This document shows, one piece after another, positions 12,212 to 23,317 of a stretch of 64,000 bases of DNA (positions within the stretch are counted from its first letter, which is position 1; each line of letters starts with the position of its first letter). This DNA comes from Cryptomeria japonica (Eukaryota > Streptophyta > Pinopsida > Cupressales > Cupressaceae), in the NCBI RefSeq assembly GCF_030272615.1, contig NC_081405.1:470692008-470756007 (forward strand), in the 5' to 3' direction. The translations under genes were made by a program, and so were the position numbers. The notes below the pieces were generated by a model. The model searched no databases and had not been told where the DNA came from. It saw nothing but the letters and a program-made list of their open reading frames with translations.

Positions 12212-12353
12212 TTGAAGAGTTTGTTGGTAGTCTTAGTTTAGAAGAACCATTTCTTTATGTTCCTGAAAGAGAGGTCACAAGTTCAAATTACATAGAGGGT
12301 AAAGTGTGTATGACTTATTTGTAGCACAGTTATGTGCTTTAACTATAAGCTAT
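12212..12353 (+). repeat. Tandem duplication, copy 2, part before the copia insertion
   Basis: Begins tttgaagagtttgttgg and continues through the cacaagttcaaatt word to gctat at 12349-12353. It is interrupted there by the outer copia element; the rest is at 24534-24849. Confidence 0.6.
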
Positions 12354-13479
12354 TGTTAGGATAAGAAAACAGATACCGGAATAATTGATAAAGCATTAAA
12401 GCATAATTGAAAATCAGAGAATCAATACCATGCAACCATAACACATAACACCATGATTTGTACGTGGAAAACTCAGTAAAGGGAAAAACCACAGTGGGAA
12501 ACCCTACCCATAGTAAGATGATACTTCTGCAGAAAGTATATGATTACAATAGGGGCCTGCACATGCAGGAAGGCACACTGCCTAGAGCGCACTACTCATC
12601 ACAATGGAGTCTCACTGACTACAAAAGAGGTCAACCACCTCAAAATATTTGGACAACAATCCAGAAAGAATAACTGCCTATGATAGCATCAAACATGTCA
12701 GATTATAGTTTCGGTTAAACTCAATACTGGAGGTCTAAAACCTGTTACATAAACCCAACTCGATCGCCTATGATCGACCAAATCCCCTGCACAAATGATT
12801 ATTACATTATTCGCTCCTTGCCTATGATCTACAATGAGATCTTACAAATATTTATACAAGTCCTAGACCTAAACAATTAGGTCATCCACCCAAATGATAA
12901 TTCAATAGATTCATTACATAATCCTGAAATAAAATCATAAAACATGTCGGCCTAAGGCCAAACAAATATCATCTAATCAATAAAACATCCTGAAATTGCG
13001 TCAGAAGGATCCACCAACACGTTTCATGAAACTGGTCCATAACCTAGATAGCACCGGACCTAAATTAGATCCACACATGCCAAAGCAATGACACCAATCA
13101 GTAAAGGCACGAATACAATCACCATCAGCATCCTGAATCCCTTCTAGAAGTCACACCAACACCACTTATGCATTACATCAAAGATCTTCAATAAAACTTT
13201 GTCGGTGAAACCCTTACCAGGCCTACAAATTGGGCTTACTAGAACATAAGATAGCATCCGATCATCAAGTCAATACCAACTGACTAAAACATACTTCAGA
13301 GGCATATGAACCATTCATACAAACTTATTCCATCATTCAGATCATACCGGTGACAATCAACTGATAATCTTCCCAATCCAATCCTTCTATCGGAAGTCGG
13401 TAAACAACCATAACAACTAGTGTTGCATCAATGACAAAACATCAATGCAACACTAATCAGTTCCTTCATGTTGCCAACA
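12354..13479 (-). repeat. 3' LTR of the outer copia
   Basis: 1126 bp, starting in plus orientation tgttaggataag and ending ttgccaaca. It lacks about 90 bp near its plus-strand start that the 5' LTR (23318-24533) keeps; the missing part includes the aactgagaggggg stretch. The two LTRs differ by many substitutions, so the insertion is old. Confidence 0.85.
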
Positions 13480-13491
13480 ATCTCCCCTTTG
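13480..13491 (-). promoter_or_regulatory. Polypurine tract of the outer copia
   Basis: On the minus strand ccaaaggggagat directly abuts TGTTGGCAAC, the 3' LTR start. This is the expected plus-strand priming site. Further runs of the same type occur inside (13550-13800). Confidence 0.75.
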
Positions 13492-13874
13492 GCATTGATG
13501 GTAACAATAGATGTGAAAAACATCCAAGTGCCAAGAAATGTCAAACAAGTCTCCCCTATGGAAGATAGCCAACAATCTCCCATAAAATGATATAGCAATG
13601 AAGCTTTGAACCAAATATGAATCAAAGGACCAAATACTGCCAAACTCCCCCTAAGGAGTGCAATCAATCTGAAAAAATAAATAGCAATGTTTTTTCACAT
13701 ATATTCCTCCCCCTTTGACAACAACGCCAAAGATATGATATAGATATCAAACAGAATATGAAAACTCTAAATCTCAAGGCTGACTACTCCCCCTGAGTAG
13801 TAGCATTATTTCATCAATCCAAATCAAAAGATAGCTCTGATAATGCATACTGGACTGATGCATATCTGCATCAT

Positions 13875-14560
13875 TTAAGTCTCTACCGGAGGGGTAGAAA
13901 CCCTCAATCTGTCTCTCAAATACTCAAATGATTCCCGGGACAAAGGTTTAGTGAAGATGTCTTCTATCTGCTCTTTAGTGTTCACATAAACCAATCTGAC
14001 TTCTTTTGTTTCCACTTTTTTCCTTTGAAAAGTTATACTTGATTGATATATGCTTAGTCTTGGAGTGAAATACCAGACTCTTTGATATGTCAATAGTTGC
14101 AGAGTTATCACAATGAATAACAACCGGAACATTACAACTCACTTGTATATCCTTCAACATCTGCTTCGTCCATAGAACTTGAGTGCAATTAGTTGCGGCT
14201 GCAACATATTCAACTTCAGTAGTAGATAAAGAAATGCATGACTACTTCTTGTTGATCCATGAAACCAACATCTTCTCTAGAAAGAATGCTCCATCGGATG
14301 TCCTCTTCTGATCATCAACATCACCTGCTCAATCTGCATCTGTATATGCAAATAAAACAAAGTCATCATCTTTAGAGTACCATAAACCATATTCAGTTGT
14401 TCCTTGCAAATACCAAAATATCCTTTTTATTGCACTTTCATGATTTTCTCTTGGATTACTTTGAAATCTTGATACAATACTGACTTCATTCATTATATTC
14501 GGTCTAGTCTAAGTTAAATATAGAAAACCACCAATCATGAATTTATATCTTGTAGGATTT
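13875..14560 (-). pseudogene. Outer copia RNase H region
   Basis: Minus-strand segments in two frames encode the end of a copia polyprotein. The part before a frameshift (13975-14160) carries VVIHCDNSATIDISK and FHSKTKHISIKYNF, the conserved C-terminal half of copia RNase H. The part after it (13875-14020) carries VNTKEQIEDIFTKPL and a terminal EYLRDRLRVS. RNase H removes the RNA strand during reverse transcription. Upstream (14160-14560) is the poorly preserved stretch between RT and RNase H, with several stops. Homologous to 18865-19330 of the inner element. Confidence 0.8.
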
Positions 14561-15400
14561 ACTGGAGGGGATACATGTTTAATTGACAATTTTTCACTTG
14601 TAACCATAGGAGTACTAACTGGTTTGGAATTTTTCATACCAAATTTCTTCAATAATTCCCTTAGATACTTAGTTTGATAGATAAACATGCCTTTGTCAGT
14701 CTGAGTAATCTACAAACCTAGAAAAAATCTTATTTCTCCAATCATTGACATTTCAAATTCACTCTTCATATTATCAGAGAATTCCATGCACAATTTTTCT
14801 TCACCTCCAAAAATGATATCATCAACAAATACTTCATAATCAAAATATCATAATTAGTGATCTTATAATATAGGTTATTGTCAGCATTACCTTTTATAAA
14901 ATCAAGCTTCAAAAGATACTTATCCAACCTTGCATACCAAGCTCTAGGAGTTTGTTTTAATCCATATAGGGCTTTCCTTAATTTACAAACCACATTTTTG
15001 TCATCTGTCAGTAAAAATCCACTAGGTTTCTCAATAAAGACTTCCTCTTTATGTTCTCCATTTAGAAATACAAACTTAACATCCATTTGATAGCCCTTGT
15101 AGTTCTTTTAGGTTGCATAAGCAAGAAATAGTCTAACAGCTTCAATTCTGGCTACCGGTGCAAAAGTTTCATCATAATCAATTCCTTCCTTCTGAGAATA
15201 TCCTTTGTAGACCAATCTAGTCTTGTTTCTTACAACTTGTCCATCCTCACTCAGTTTGTTTCTATAAACCCATTTAGTTCCAATGACATTCTTTTTTTTA
15301 GGCCAGGGAGCCAAAGTCCAAGTATTGTTGTTTTCTATCTAATCTAATTCATCTTCCATAGCTTTCATCCAACATTCATCTTTACAAGTTTCAATTACTG
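14561..15400 (-). pseudogene. Outer copia reverse transcriptase
   Basis: The frame at 15108-15314 has [29 protein letters not shown] and [10 protein letters not shown], the start of a copia RT. The next segment (14766-15086) has MDVKFVFLNG, KLRKALYGLKQTPRAWY and the following fingers/palm. The catalytic aspartate pair appears as FVDDIIF near 14812-14832 in a third frame, where most copias have YVDD. Three frameshifts break it. RT copies the element RNA into cDNA in the cytoplasmic particle. The corresponding core is deleted in the inner copia. Confidence 0.85.
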
Positions 15401-16640
15401 ATGTTGGTTCAATTTGAGATTTGAAACATACCTCTTGATTTGCCAATCTTCTTCTTGTCATAACTCCCTTGAATTTGTCTCCAATGATCTGATTTTCAGA
15501 ATGATTTAGCCTTACATACCTTGGTGTTTTCTGATTTTTAGGTTCTCTATGCTGCTCTTCAGTTACAATTGAGTTTTCTGATGATGTCAGGGTAATAGGT
15601 TCAACATTCTATTCTGGTACAGACATTACCGGATTAGTTATGATCATTTCCACTGCCGGTTCTCTATCATAAGATTTGGCTTGGTCTTTGTACTGCTCAT
15701 CCACTTTCACATTAGTGCTCTTCACATTTCTCTGCAATCTTTTGTTATAACATCTATATGCTTTTCTCTTAGTTGAATAACCAGGAAATATTCCTTCATC
15801 ACATCTAGGGTAAAACTTTCCAATGGAATCATCTCTTTTAATATAACACTTACTTCCAAAGATTCTGAAATACTTAAGAGTAGGGGGATGACCAAACCAT
15901 AATTCATAAGGTGTCTTACCAGAATCTCCTTTGCTATGAACTCTGTTGAATGTATAAACTGCTATACTTAGTGCTTCTCTCCAGTAGATATGAGACAAAT
16001 TAGCTTCCATCATCATGGTTCTGGCTGCATCCAAAATGGTTTTGCTCTTTCTTTCCACAATACCATTCTTCTGAGGTGTCCAGGGTGCGTCTCCTAATGC
16101 CATTTTTCTCACAATAGTTGTTGAATTCATCGGATGTGAATTCACCACCTTGATCTAATCTTGGACACTTGATTTTCATCCCAGTCTCTGTCTCAACCAT
16201 AGCTTTAAAGATCTTGAATTTTTCAAAGGATTCAAATTTATCCCTTAGAAATGCAACCCACATCATTCTAGAATAGTCATCAATGATTAACATGAAATAT
16301 GTATCTCCTTGAAATCTTATTGTATTAGCAGGACCACATAGGTCAGTATGAATCAAATCAAGAATATTATTAGATTTATTAGGTATGCTCTTAAAAGAAG
16401 TTCCAATTTTCTTACCCATTTGACATTCCTTACATACCGGATTATGAGGCTTCACAATCTTAGGTAAATCTCTAACTGCCTTAGTTGAACTGATCTTTAC
16501 AATGCAATCAAAATTTACATGAAACAACCTCTTACACCATAGCCAACTTTCATCAATATGTGTAATCAAACATTTTCTTTCATCGGAGTTCAAATGAAAG
16601 ATATTAACTTTTGTTTGTGTATTGGTTGCAATTCCAATCT
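15401..16640 (-). pseudogene. Outer copia integrase
   Basis: The minus-strand frame 16000-16593 carries the pre-integrase part (LFHVNFDCIVKISS, then CKECQMGKK) and the rve core (HTDLCGP, DDYSRMMWVAFL, LDQGGEFTSDEF). A frameshift near 16080-16145 moves the rest to 15609-16148 (PWTPQKNGIVERKSKTI with the catalytic Glu, then the GYSTKRKAYRCYN motif). The usual LWHRRLGHVN reads LWCKRLFHVN, so one zinc-ligand His is a Cys. Integrase joins cDNA ends to the host chromosome. The remaining linker to RT (15401-15608) is in broken frames. Confidence 0.85.
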
Positions 16641-17175
16641 TGATTTGCTAATGATTTTGCACTTTCCATCCTTGATTATAATTGAAATCCTCTGTCTACC
16701 AACTATCCTACACTCAAAATATTATGCTTCAGACCTTCAACATAATAGACATTTTTAGTGTTATGCTTACCATCCAATGAAATGGTTCCTCTTCCTTTAA
16801 TCACGCATGCTTTGTTATTACCAAATCTAACTTGAACACTATCAAATTCTTGCAGGGTTAGAAACTTTATTTTGTCTCCTATCATATGATGAGAACATCC
16901 ACTATCTATTACCCATTCATCTTTGTCTTCAATTTTTTCTGCAAGGGCCTTTTCCTAATTTGTTATAATTGGTTCCAGATCATCTTACTTCATAGCATAA
17001 AATACCCAGTCTCTTCCATTGTCGGATCCACTACCTGAATCTCATGTCAGTTCTTCCTCTGAGTCATCAATTACTCCTTCCTCATCAACATAGTAGCATG
17101 ATTTGTTTTTTTTTCTCCTTACTTATGCTTGATCTGATATTCAGGGTTAGGCTTAAAAGATCTTCTTGCTCTTTC
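16641..17175 (-). pseudogene. Outer copia protease and end of gag
   Basis: Minus strand, roughly 16703-16925: WVIDSGCSHHMIGDK gives the aspartic protease active site D-S-G, followed by GRGTISLDGK and the typical GLKHNILSVG end. Upstream of it (16930-17175) lies the spacer from gag, RRSFKPNPEYQIKHK and an acidic stretch, joined originally to the zinc knuckle now at 22364-22450. The inner copia separates the two. Stops are present. Confidence 0.75.
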
Positions 17176-18407
17176 TGTTGGAATCTAAGAACACTGAGAG
17201 GGAGGGGGGGGGGGTGAAACAATGTTCTACCGGAATAGAGAAAATTAACCTTATTAATGTAACAACTCAACAACCGGTAAAGATAAAATCAAATAACAAT
17301 AAGCAACAATGCAACCACAAAGATGAACACCATAACACCATAGATTTATATGTGGAAAACCTCAAAGAGGAAAAACCATGGTGGGATTGGAGACCCACAA
17401 TATCTATCCACTGATCAGATGAATAAATATTACAATAACGGGCCTGCACATGCAGAAAGGTCAACAGCCTAGAGCGCATTGCTCATCACAAAAGGAGCCT
17501 CACTGATTACAGGAAATAACGAACTACAATCCAGAATGAAGATTGAACCGCAAGTATATCATCTCCTATGCCTGAGTACAATTCTGGTTGAACCGCAAGT
17601 ATATCATCTCCTATGCCTGAGTACAATTCTGGTTAAGCTCAATACTAGAGGCCTAAAACCTCTTGCATAAACCCAACTCGATCACCTATGATTGACCAAA
17701 TCCTCTGCTCAAAAATGATTATTACATTATTCGCTCCTTGCCTATACATATGATCTACAATGAGATCTTGCATCACTTTTATACTAACCCGAGACCTAAC
17801 CAATTAAGTTGGCCACCCAAATGATAATTCAATAGATCCATTACATAATCTTGAAATAAAATCATAAAACATGTCGGCCTAAGGCCAACCAAACATCATC
17901 CAATCAATAAAACATCCCGGAAGTGCATTAGAAGGATCCACCAACACGTTTCATGAAACCGGTCCATAACCTAGATAGCACTGGACCTAAATTAGATCCA
18001 CACATGCCAAAGAAATGACACCAATCAATCAAGGCACAAACACAATAACCATCAGCATCCTGAATCCCTTCTAGAAGGCACACTAACACCACTTAGCATT
18101 ACATCAAAGATCTTCAATAAAGATCTACCGGTGAAACCCTTACTAGACCTACAAAGTAGGCTTACTAGAACATAAGATAGCATCCAATCATCAAGTCAAT
18201 ACCAACTGACTAAAACATACTTCAGAAGCATATTAACCATTCATACAAACTTATTCCATCATCCAGATCATACTGGTGACAATCAACTGATAATCTTCCC
18301 AATCCAATCCTTCTACTAGAAGCCGGTAAACAACCATAACAACTAGTGTTGACATCAATGACAAAATATCAATGCAACACATAATCAATTCATTTATATT
18401 GCCAACA
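17176..18407 (-). repeat. 3' LTR of the inner copia
   Basis: 1232 bp, from tgttggaatc to ttgccaaca. It contains a perfect 45-bp tandem duplication at 17545-17634 that the other LTR lacks. Most of its length is also clearly similar to the outer copia's LTRs, so the two elements belong to related families. Confidence 0.85.
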
Positions 18408-18420
18408 ATCTCCCCCTTTG
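18408..18420 (-). promoter_or_regulatory. Polypurine tract of the inner copia
   Basis: Minus strand caaagggggagat sits directly before TGTTGGCAATAT, the LTR start. Similar tracts recur at about 18480, 18588, 18644 and 18706. Confidence 0.75.
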
Positions 18421-18864
18421 CCATTGATGACAACACTAGATGTCAAAAACATCCAAGTGCAAAGAAATGCCAAATAAGTCTCCCCCTATGGAAGACAACC
18501 AACAATCTCCCATAAAATGATATAGCAATGAAGCTCTGAACCAAATATCTTTGTACCAATTAACCATCCATAGACCTGAACCAAACTCCCCCAATGGGAT
18601 ACAACCAATCTAAAATTCTATTTCTCCTCCTTGTGCCAACAATCTCCCCCTTAGACCGATATCTTGTTAAGCTCTATTTTTCACATATATATCTCTCCCC
18701 CTTTGACATCAATGCCAAAAATCTAACATAAACACCAAAGAAAAATCATAGAGCCTCTGTACCACACAACTAACTACTCCCCTTGAGTAGTAGCAGCAAC
18801 TCATCAATCTGGAATGAATAGAACCTCTATAAATGCATACCAGACTGATGCCAAACAATATCAC

Positions 18865-19328
18865 TCAAGTCTCTACCAGAGGGGCAGAAACTCTCAATCT
18901 GTCTCTCAAATGCTCAAATGATTCCTCAAACCAGTCTGAATTCATTTCCTTCTCCATCAGAAAATTATACTTGATAGAAATGTGCTTAGTCTTGGAGTGA
19001 AATACTGGATTCTTTGATATGTCAATAGCTACAGAGTTATCATTGTGAATAACTACCGATTCATTGCAATCTACCCTTATATCCTTTAACATTTGCTTCA
19101 TCCATAGAACTTGAGTGCAATTAGTAGCAACATACTCAACTTTAGAAGTACATGACTGCTTCTGGTTGATGCATGAAACAAGATTTTTTCCAAGAAAGAA
19201 AGCTTCACCAGATGAGCCTATCCAGTTATTAACATCACCTGCCCAATTTGCATCTAAATATGCTCAAAGTGTAAAGTCCTCATAAACCAAAAACCATACC
19301 AGAAAAACCTTGAAAATATCTGAAAATC
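18865..19328 (-). pseudogene. Inner copia RNase H fragment
   Basis: The frame at 18865-19101 has VVIHNDNSVAIDISK, FHSKTKHISIKYNF and a terminal FEHLRDRLRVS, the copia RNase H C-terminus. An internal deletion removes the KEQIEDIFTKPL part kept by the outer copy. Upstream sequence to 19328 matches the outer element's 14160-14425, with stops. The RT core that should follow is missing: a break near 19325 joins sequence equivalent to the outer copy's 14425 and 15150. Confidence 0.75.
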
Positions 19329-19726
19329 CTAGCTACGGGAGCAAGGATTCAACATAATCAATTCCTTCCTTCTGAGAATATCCTTTGTAGGCCAATCTAA
19401 CCTTTGTCCATCCTCATTTAGTTTGTTTCTAAAAACCCATTTAGTTCTAATGACATTCTTATTTTTAGGCAGGGGAACCAAAGTCCAAGTATTGTTCTTT
19501 TCTATTTGATCTAATTCATCTTCCATAGCTTTCATCCAACATTCATCTTTACAAGCTTCAATTACTGATGCTGGTTCAATTTGAGAAATGAAACATACCT
19601 CTTGATTTGCCAATCATCTTCTTGTCCAATTATCTTATCTTCTAAATGATTCAACCTTACATACCTAGCAATCTTCTGACTTTCAGGTTCTTTGTCTTGC
19701 TCTTTGGTTACATAAGAGTTTTCTGA
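19329..19726 (-). pseudogene. Inner copia RT N-terminal fragment
   Basis: Minus-strand frame 19329-19613 has CFISQIEPASVIEACKDE, WMKAMEDELDQIEKNNTW and NVIRTKWVFRNKLNEDGQ, the conserved entry to copia RT, then a frameshift. No palm domain or catalytic aspartates follow. Homologous to about 15150-15480 of the outer element. Confidence 0.75.
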
Positions 19727-20034
19727 TTATGTCGGGATAACTGGTTCAACATTTTGTTCCAGTACATGCATTACTAGATCAGTTATGATCATTTCCACTG
19801 CTAGTTCTCTGTCATAAGATTTATCTTGGTCTTTGTGTTGCTCATCCACTTTCACATTAGTTCTCTCCACAATTCTCTGCAATCTTTTGTTATAACATCT
19901 ATATGCTTTTCTCTTAGTTGAATAACCAAGAAATATCCCTTCATCATATCTAGGATCAAACTTCCAATTCACTATTAAGAATTCTGAAATACTTAACTGT
20001 ATATCTATGACCAAATCATAACTCATAAAGTGAC
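19727..20034 (-). pseudogene. Inner copia integrase C-terminal fragment
   Basis: Contains DEGIFLGYSTKRKAYRCYNK and the following NVKVDEQ stretch, matching the C-terminal end of the outer integrase (15609-15800). The rve catalytic core and the protease are absent. A deletion junction lies near 20035-20040, where this sequence is fused to the end of gag. Confidence 0.75.
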
Positions 20035-20705
20035 TTACCGGTAAACCAAACCAGATCCAAGATCCAACAAATCTTCATCGTTTAACCTTAAAACTGACTT
20101 CTCCAAAGATTTGAAATAGGATTTCAGACCACTACCAGGAGCAATGCAAGATCTGTCATCAATTTGCCTCCCCTTAAGGCAAATGCCTTTGTTACCAGAT
20201 GAGTTTCCTGTCGGTGCAAGAACATTCTTCTCTTCCGGTTGAGTAACCGGGGTATATTCTTCAGCCAAATGAACATTTGGGGCAATTGATTCTGCCAGTT
20301 GAGCCTCAGAATTCATAACCCACTTCTTCTCATGCTCCCTCCGATTGTCATCAATCTTCTTCTTTCCTTTTTCATCAGATTTATCACTTCCTGTCGGTAG
20401 GTTCTTGCTTCTACAAAATTTAGCAATATGTCCTACTTTGTTGCATGCATAACAAGTGACATTATTTTGTTGAATTGCCTTACTATAACCTTGACCATTC
20501 CTTGACCTGCATTGATTAGCCATATGTCCAAACTTTCCACATGCATGACATTTCACATATATTCTACAATCTTCTATCTTATGACCATACCTTTTACAAT
20601 TTGAACATGTGACCAGGAACTGCATTATTATCTTGATTTACTCTATTTCCACAATGTCTTGCCATATGGCCAAATTTATTGCAAACAAAACATCTACCAT
20701 TGAAT
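20035..20705 (-). pseudogene. Inner copia gag, zinc-knuckle region with four CCHC motifs
   Basis: The frame 20035-20625 holds three knuckles of the form C-x2-C-x4-H-x4-C: CSNCKRYGHKIEDC, CHACGKFGHMANQC and CYACNKVGHIAKFC. A fourth, CFVCNKFGHMARHC, lies just upstream (about 20655-20700) in another frame across a frameshift. Such knuckles bind RNA and package the genome. Copia gags usually have one. After them comes a Lys/Glu-rich linker with CLKGRQIDDRSCIAPGSGLKS, then the deletion junction. Confidence 0.8.
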
Positions 20706-21371
20706 TTATGTGCATTGGGTTGCCGGTGACCTCTGATTCCGGTTGACCTTCTGATCATTCTGCATATCGGATGTCCAATCTACATTTGCAGTACTAGACC
20801 TCTGACCTTGTTCAAATCCAAGTCCTCTAGTGTCTCCCTTGCACCTTTGATCCTTCAATAGCTCATCAATTTTAGCAGAGCTAACCTTGAACTTATCTTT
20901 GTATTTATTTGCAACATCTAGATCTCCTCTTAGGATTGTCACCATTCTTTCCAACTCTTGCTCATTGTTCTATGATTGCACTAATTCAGTTTTCAACATA
21001 TCATTCTGATGTGCCAACCTAATGCACTCCTCAGATCTATCTTTCAGAGATATAACAATATTTTCTTCATTCTTCTTCTGGTCTTCAATCTCCTTGCACA
21101 TCCTCATAGTTAGGGCTTGCATTTCATTCTTCATCACACCATTCTCTCGACTCATCTTCTGACATTGTTCCTTAAGGGCATCCTTCTCTTAATCGTCTTG
21201 ATTTTGCATAAGTTCCTTCCTATTATCTTGAGCATTAGATAACTTTTCTTGCAGAGTGATAATGAATTCTTTTTTAGATCGAAGTTCATCTTCCAGCTTT
21301 ATATTCTTAAATTTTTCAGCTTCAAAATCTTCAAGAGCAACTTCAAGCTGCCGCCTCAAACACATCTCCAT
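20706..21371 (-). pseudogene. Inner copia gag, coiled-coil region
   Basis: Three minus-strand pieces (21189-21371, 20970-21155, 20706-20954), each heptad-like and rich in Lys, Glu and Leu: LEVALEDFEAEKFKNIKLED, KEIEDQKKNEENIVISLKDR and others. They form one predicted coiled coil of about 200 residues broken by stops. The same type of gag start, with KKNEENLARSLKDK, occurs at 63840-63990 in copia 3. The part likely acts in particle assembly (inference). Confidence 0.65.
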
Positions 21372-21427
21372 GGATTAGGGATTCAGGATCTTCCTCAAGT
21401 GATTAGGATTTTGCAAATGAGGACCAG

Positions 21428-21439
21428 GCTCTGATACCA
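21428..21439 (-). promoter_or_regulatory. Primer-binding site of the inner copia
   Basis: Minus strand TGGTATCAGAGC, the complement of the 3' end of plant initiator tRNA-Met, two bases inside the 5' LTR. Confidence 0.85.
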
Positions 21440-21441
21440 AT

Positions 21442-22363
21442 TGTTGGAATCCAAGAACACTGAGAGGGGGGATGAATCAGTGTTCTACCGGAATGGAGAA
21501 AATTAACCTTATTAATACAACAACTCAACAACTGGTAAACATAAAAACATATAACAATAAGCAATAGTGCAACCAAAAATATGAACACCATAATACCATA
21601 GATTTATACGTGGAAAACCTCAAAGAGGAAAAACCACAGTGGGATTTGAGACCCACAATATCTATCCATTGATTAGATGACTAAATATTATAATAAGGGG
21701 CTTGCACATGTAGGAAGACCAACAGCCTAGAGCGCACTGCTCATCACTAAAGGATCCTCACTGACTATAGAAAACAACGAACTACAATCCGGAATGAAGA
21801 TTGAACTGGAAGTATAGCATCTCCAATGCCTAAGTACAGTTTTGGTTAAGCTCAATACCAGAGTAAAAAATCCCAGAAGTGCATCAGAAGGATCCACCAA
21901 CACATTTCATGAAACCGGTCCATAACCTAGATAGCACTGGACCTAAATTAGATCCACACATGCCAAAGCAATGATACCAATCAGTTGAGGCATGAACATA
22001 ATCACCATCAGCATCTTGAATCCCTTCTAGAAGCCGCACCAACACCACTTAGCATTACATCAAAGATCTTCAATAAAGCTCTATCGATGAAACCCTTACC
22101 GGACCTACAAAGTAGGCGTACTAGAACATAAGATAGCATCTGATCATCAAGTCAATACCAACTGACTAAAACATACTTCAAAAGCATATGAACCATTCAT
22201 ATAAACTTATTCCATCATCCAGATCATACTGGTGACAATCAACTAATAATATTCTCAATCCAATCCTTTTACCGGAAGCTGGTAAACAACCATAATAGCT
22301 AGTGTTGACATCAATGACAAAACATCAATGCAACACATAATCAATTCCTTTATATTTCCAACA
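21442..22363 (-). repeat. 5' LTR of the inner copia
   Basis: 922 bp, tgttggaatcc to tttccaaca in plus orientation. About 250 bp present in the 3' LTR are deleted here (junction near 21855), and the 45-bp duplication is absent. Those two events explain the length difference from the 1232-bp partner. Confidence 0.85.
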
Positions 22364-23259
22364 CTCTTCCAATTTTGAATTCCTTTCAGGAAATCTAGAT
22401 GCAAAATGACCTATCTTATTACATGCAAAACATTTGAAATTTTCCTTCATACTTACTTCCTGTCGGACCTTTAGGTATCCTTCTAGCAAATAGGGCTTCA
22501 AGTTTCTCAAGGTCTTCATCTTCTTTCCTAATCTCTTCCAATTCCTTTGCATACAAAACTTTCCAATCTTGCTTGCTGATTGATGATGTTGATGCCTTAA
22601 ATGTAGTATCAATCTTTGTAGCTCCTGGAGGACCAAATTCTTCAAGCTCAAAAGCAAATATCTTCTCAACAAGGGTATCTCTCTTTACAGAAGAATTAGG
22701 CATGGTTCTTATCTCATTAATTGCAGTTACCTTCATCTTATATGTTGGTAGAAAAACCCTTAATACTTTTGAAACAATCTCTTCCTCACTTAGAGATCCA
22801 CCACAACACTGAATTCCTAATACAATTTCATTTACCCTTTCCATGAATGCATAAATTTTTTCATCTTCCTCCATCTTCAAGTTTTCATATCTTACCTGGT
22901 AACATTCAAGTTTTGAAATTTTAACAGTGGGATCACCTTCATTTAGAGTCTTCAACTTGTCCCATATAGCTTTTGTCGATGATTTATCTGATAATCCCAT
23001 GATATGTTGATTTGATAAGGCGCTTAAGAGTGCTTCTCTAGCTCTACAGTCGTTTTCAATGTTCTTTTCCAAGTCTGCCAGTGCAGGATTGCCAGATGCC
23101 CGATCACGAGGAGTGTAACCTTTTCTGAGTTATTTCCAAAATTTCCTTTCCAATGAATCTTAAATGAGTCTCCATCTAAATTTTCCATACTTCATAGTTT
23201 GTTCCATCAAGCCTACGACTGTCCTTCCGGTAAAAAGTAGCTGAACTATTAGTTTCCAT
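22364..23259 (-). pseudogene. Outer copia gag (UBN2-type), interrupted
   Basis: Starts at ATG 23257-23259 (METNSSATFYRKDSRRLDG), with stops and a frameshift before the long frame 22419-23072. That frame has the UBN2-type gag core: ALLSALSNQHIMGLSDKS, AIWDKLKTLNEGD, LKMEEDEKIYAFMERVNEI and VSKVLRVFLPTYK. The single zinc knuckle is CFACNKIGHFASRF, where the last ligand Cys is replaced by Phe. The coding stretch is cut at 22363 by the inner copia and resumes at 17175. Confidence 0.85.
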
Positions 23260-23302
23260 AGGATCTTCCTCAAGAGGTTAGGCTTCTACAAAAAGAGGAC
23301 TA

Positions 23303-23315
23303 GGATCTGATACCA
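23303..23315 (-). promoter_or_regulatory. Primer-binding site of the outer copia
   Basis: Minus strand TGGTATCAGATCC, the initiator tRNA-Met type site with one mismatch (AGATCC for AGAGCC), two bases inside the 5' LTR. Confidence 0.8.
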
Positions 23316-23317
23316 AT

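Larger units (their letters stand above)
17176..22363 (-). mobile_element. Inner Ty1/copia retrotransposon, internally deleted
   Basis: Minus-strand element inserted in the outer copia's gag. LTRs are at 17176-18407 (3') and 21442-22363 (5'), with an iMet-type primer site beside the 5' LTR and a purine tract beside the 3' LTR. The flanks read ctctttc before 17176 and ctcttcc after 22363, similar but not a perfect 5-bp duplication. The interior is only about 3.0 kb. It keeps a long gag with coiled coil and four CCHC knuckles, a tail of integrase, the start of RT and the end of RNase H. Protease, the integrase catalytic core and the RT core are gone, so it could move only with help from another copy. 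Confidence 0.9.

Noticed and set aside
1458..22363. Equal length (5188 bp) of the inverted-arm element and the inner copia as a sign of relationship
   Set aside because: Ends, interior and repeat arrangement are unrelated; the equal length is coincidence.
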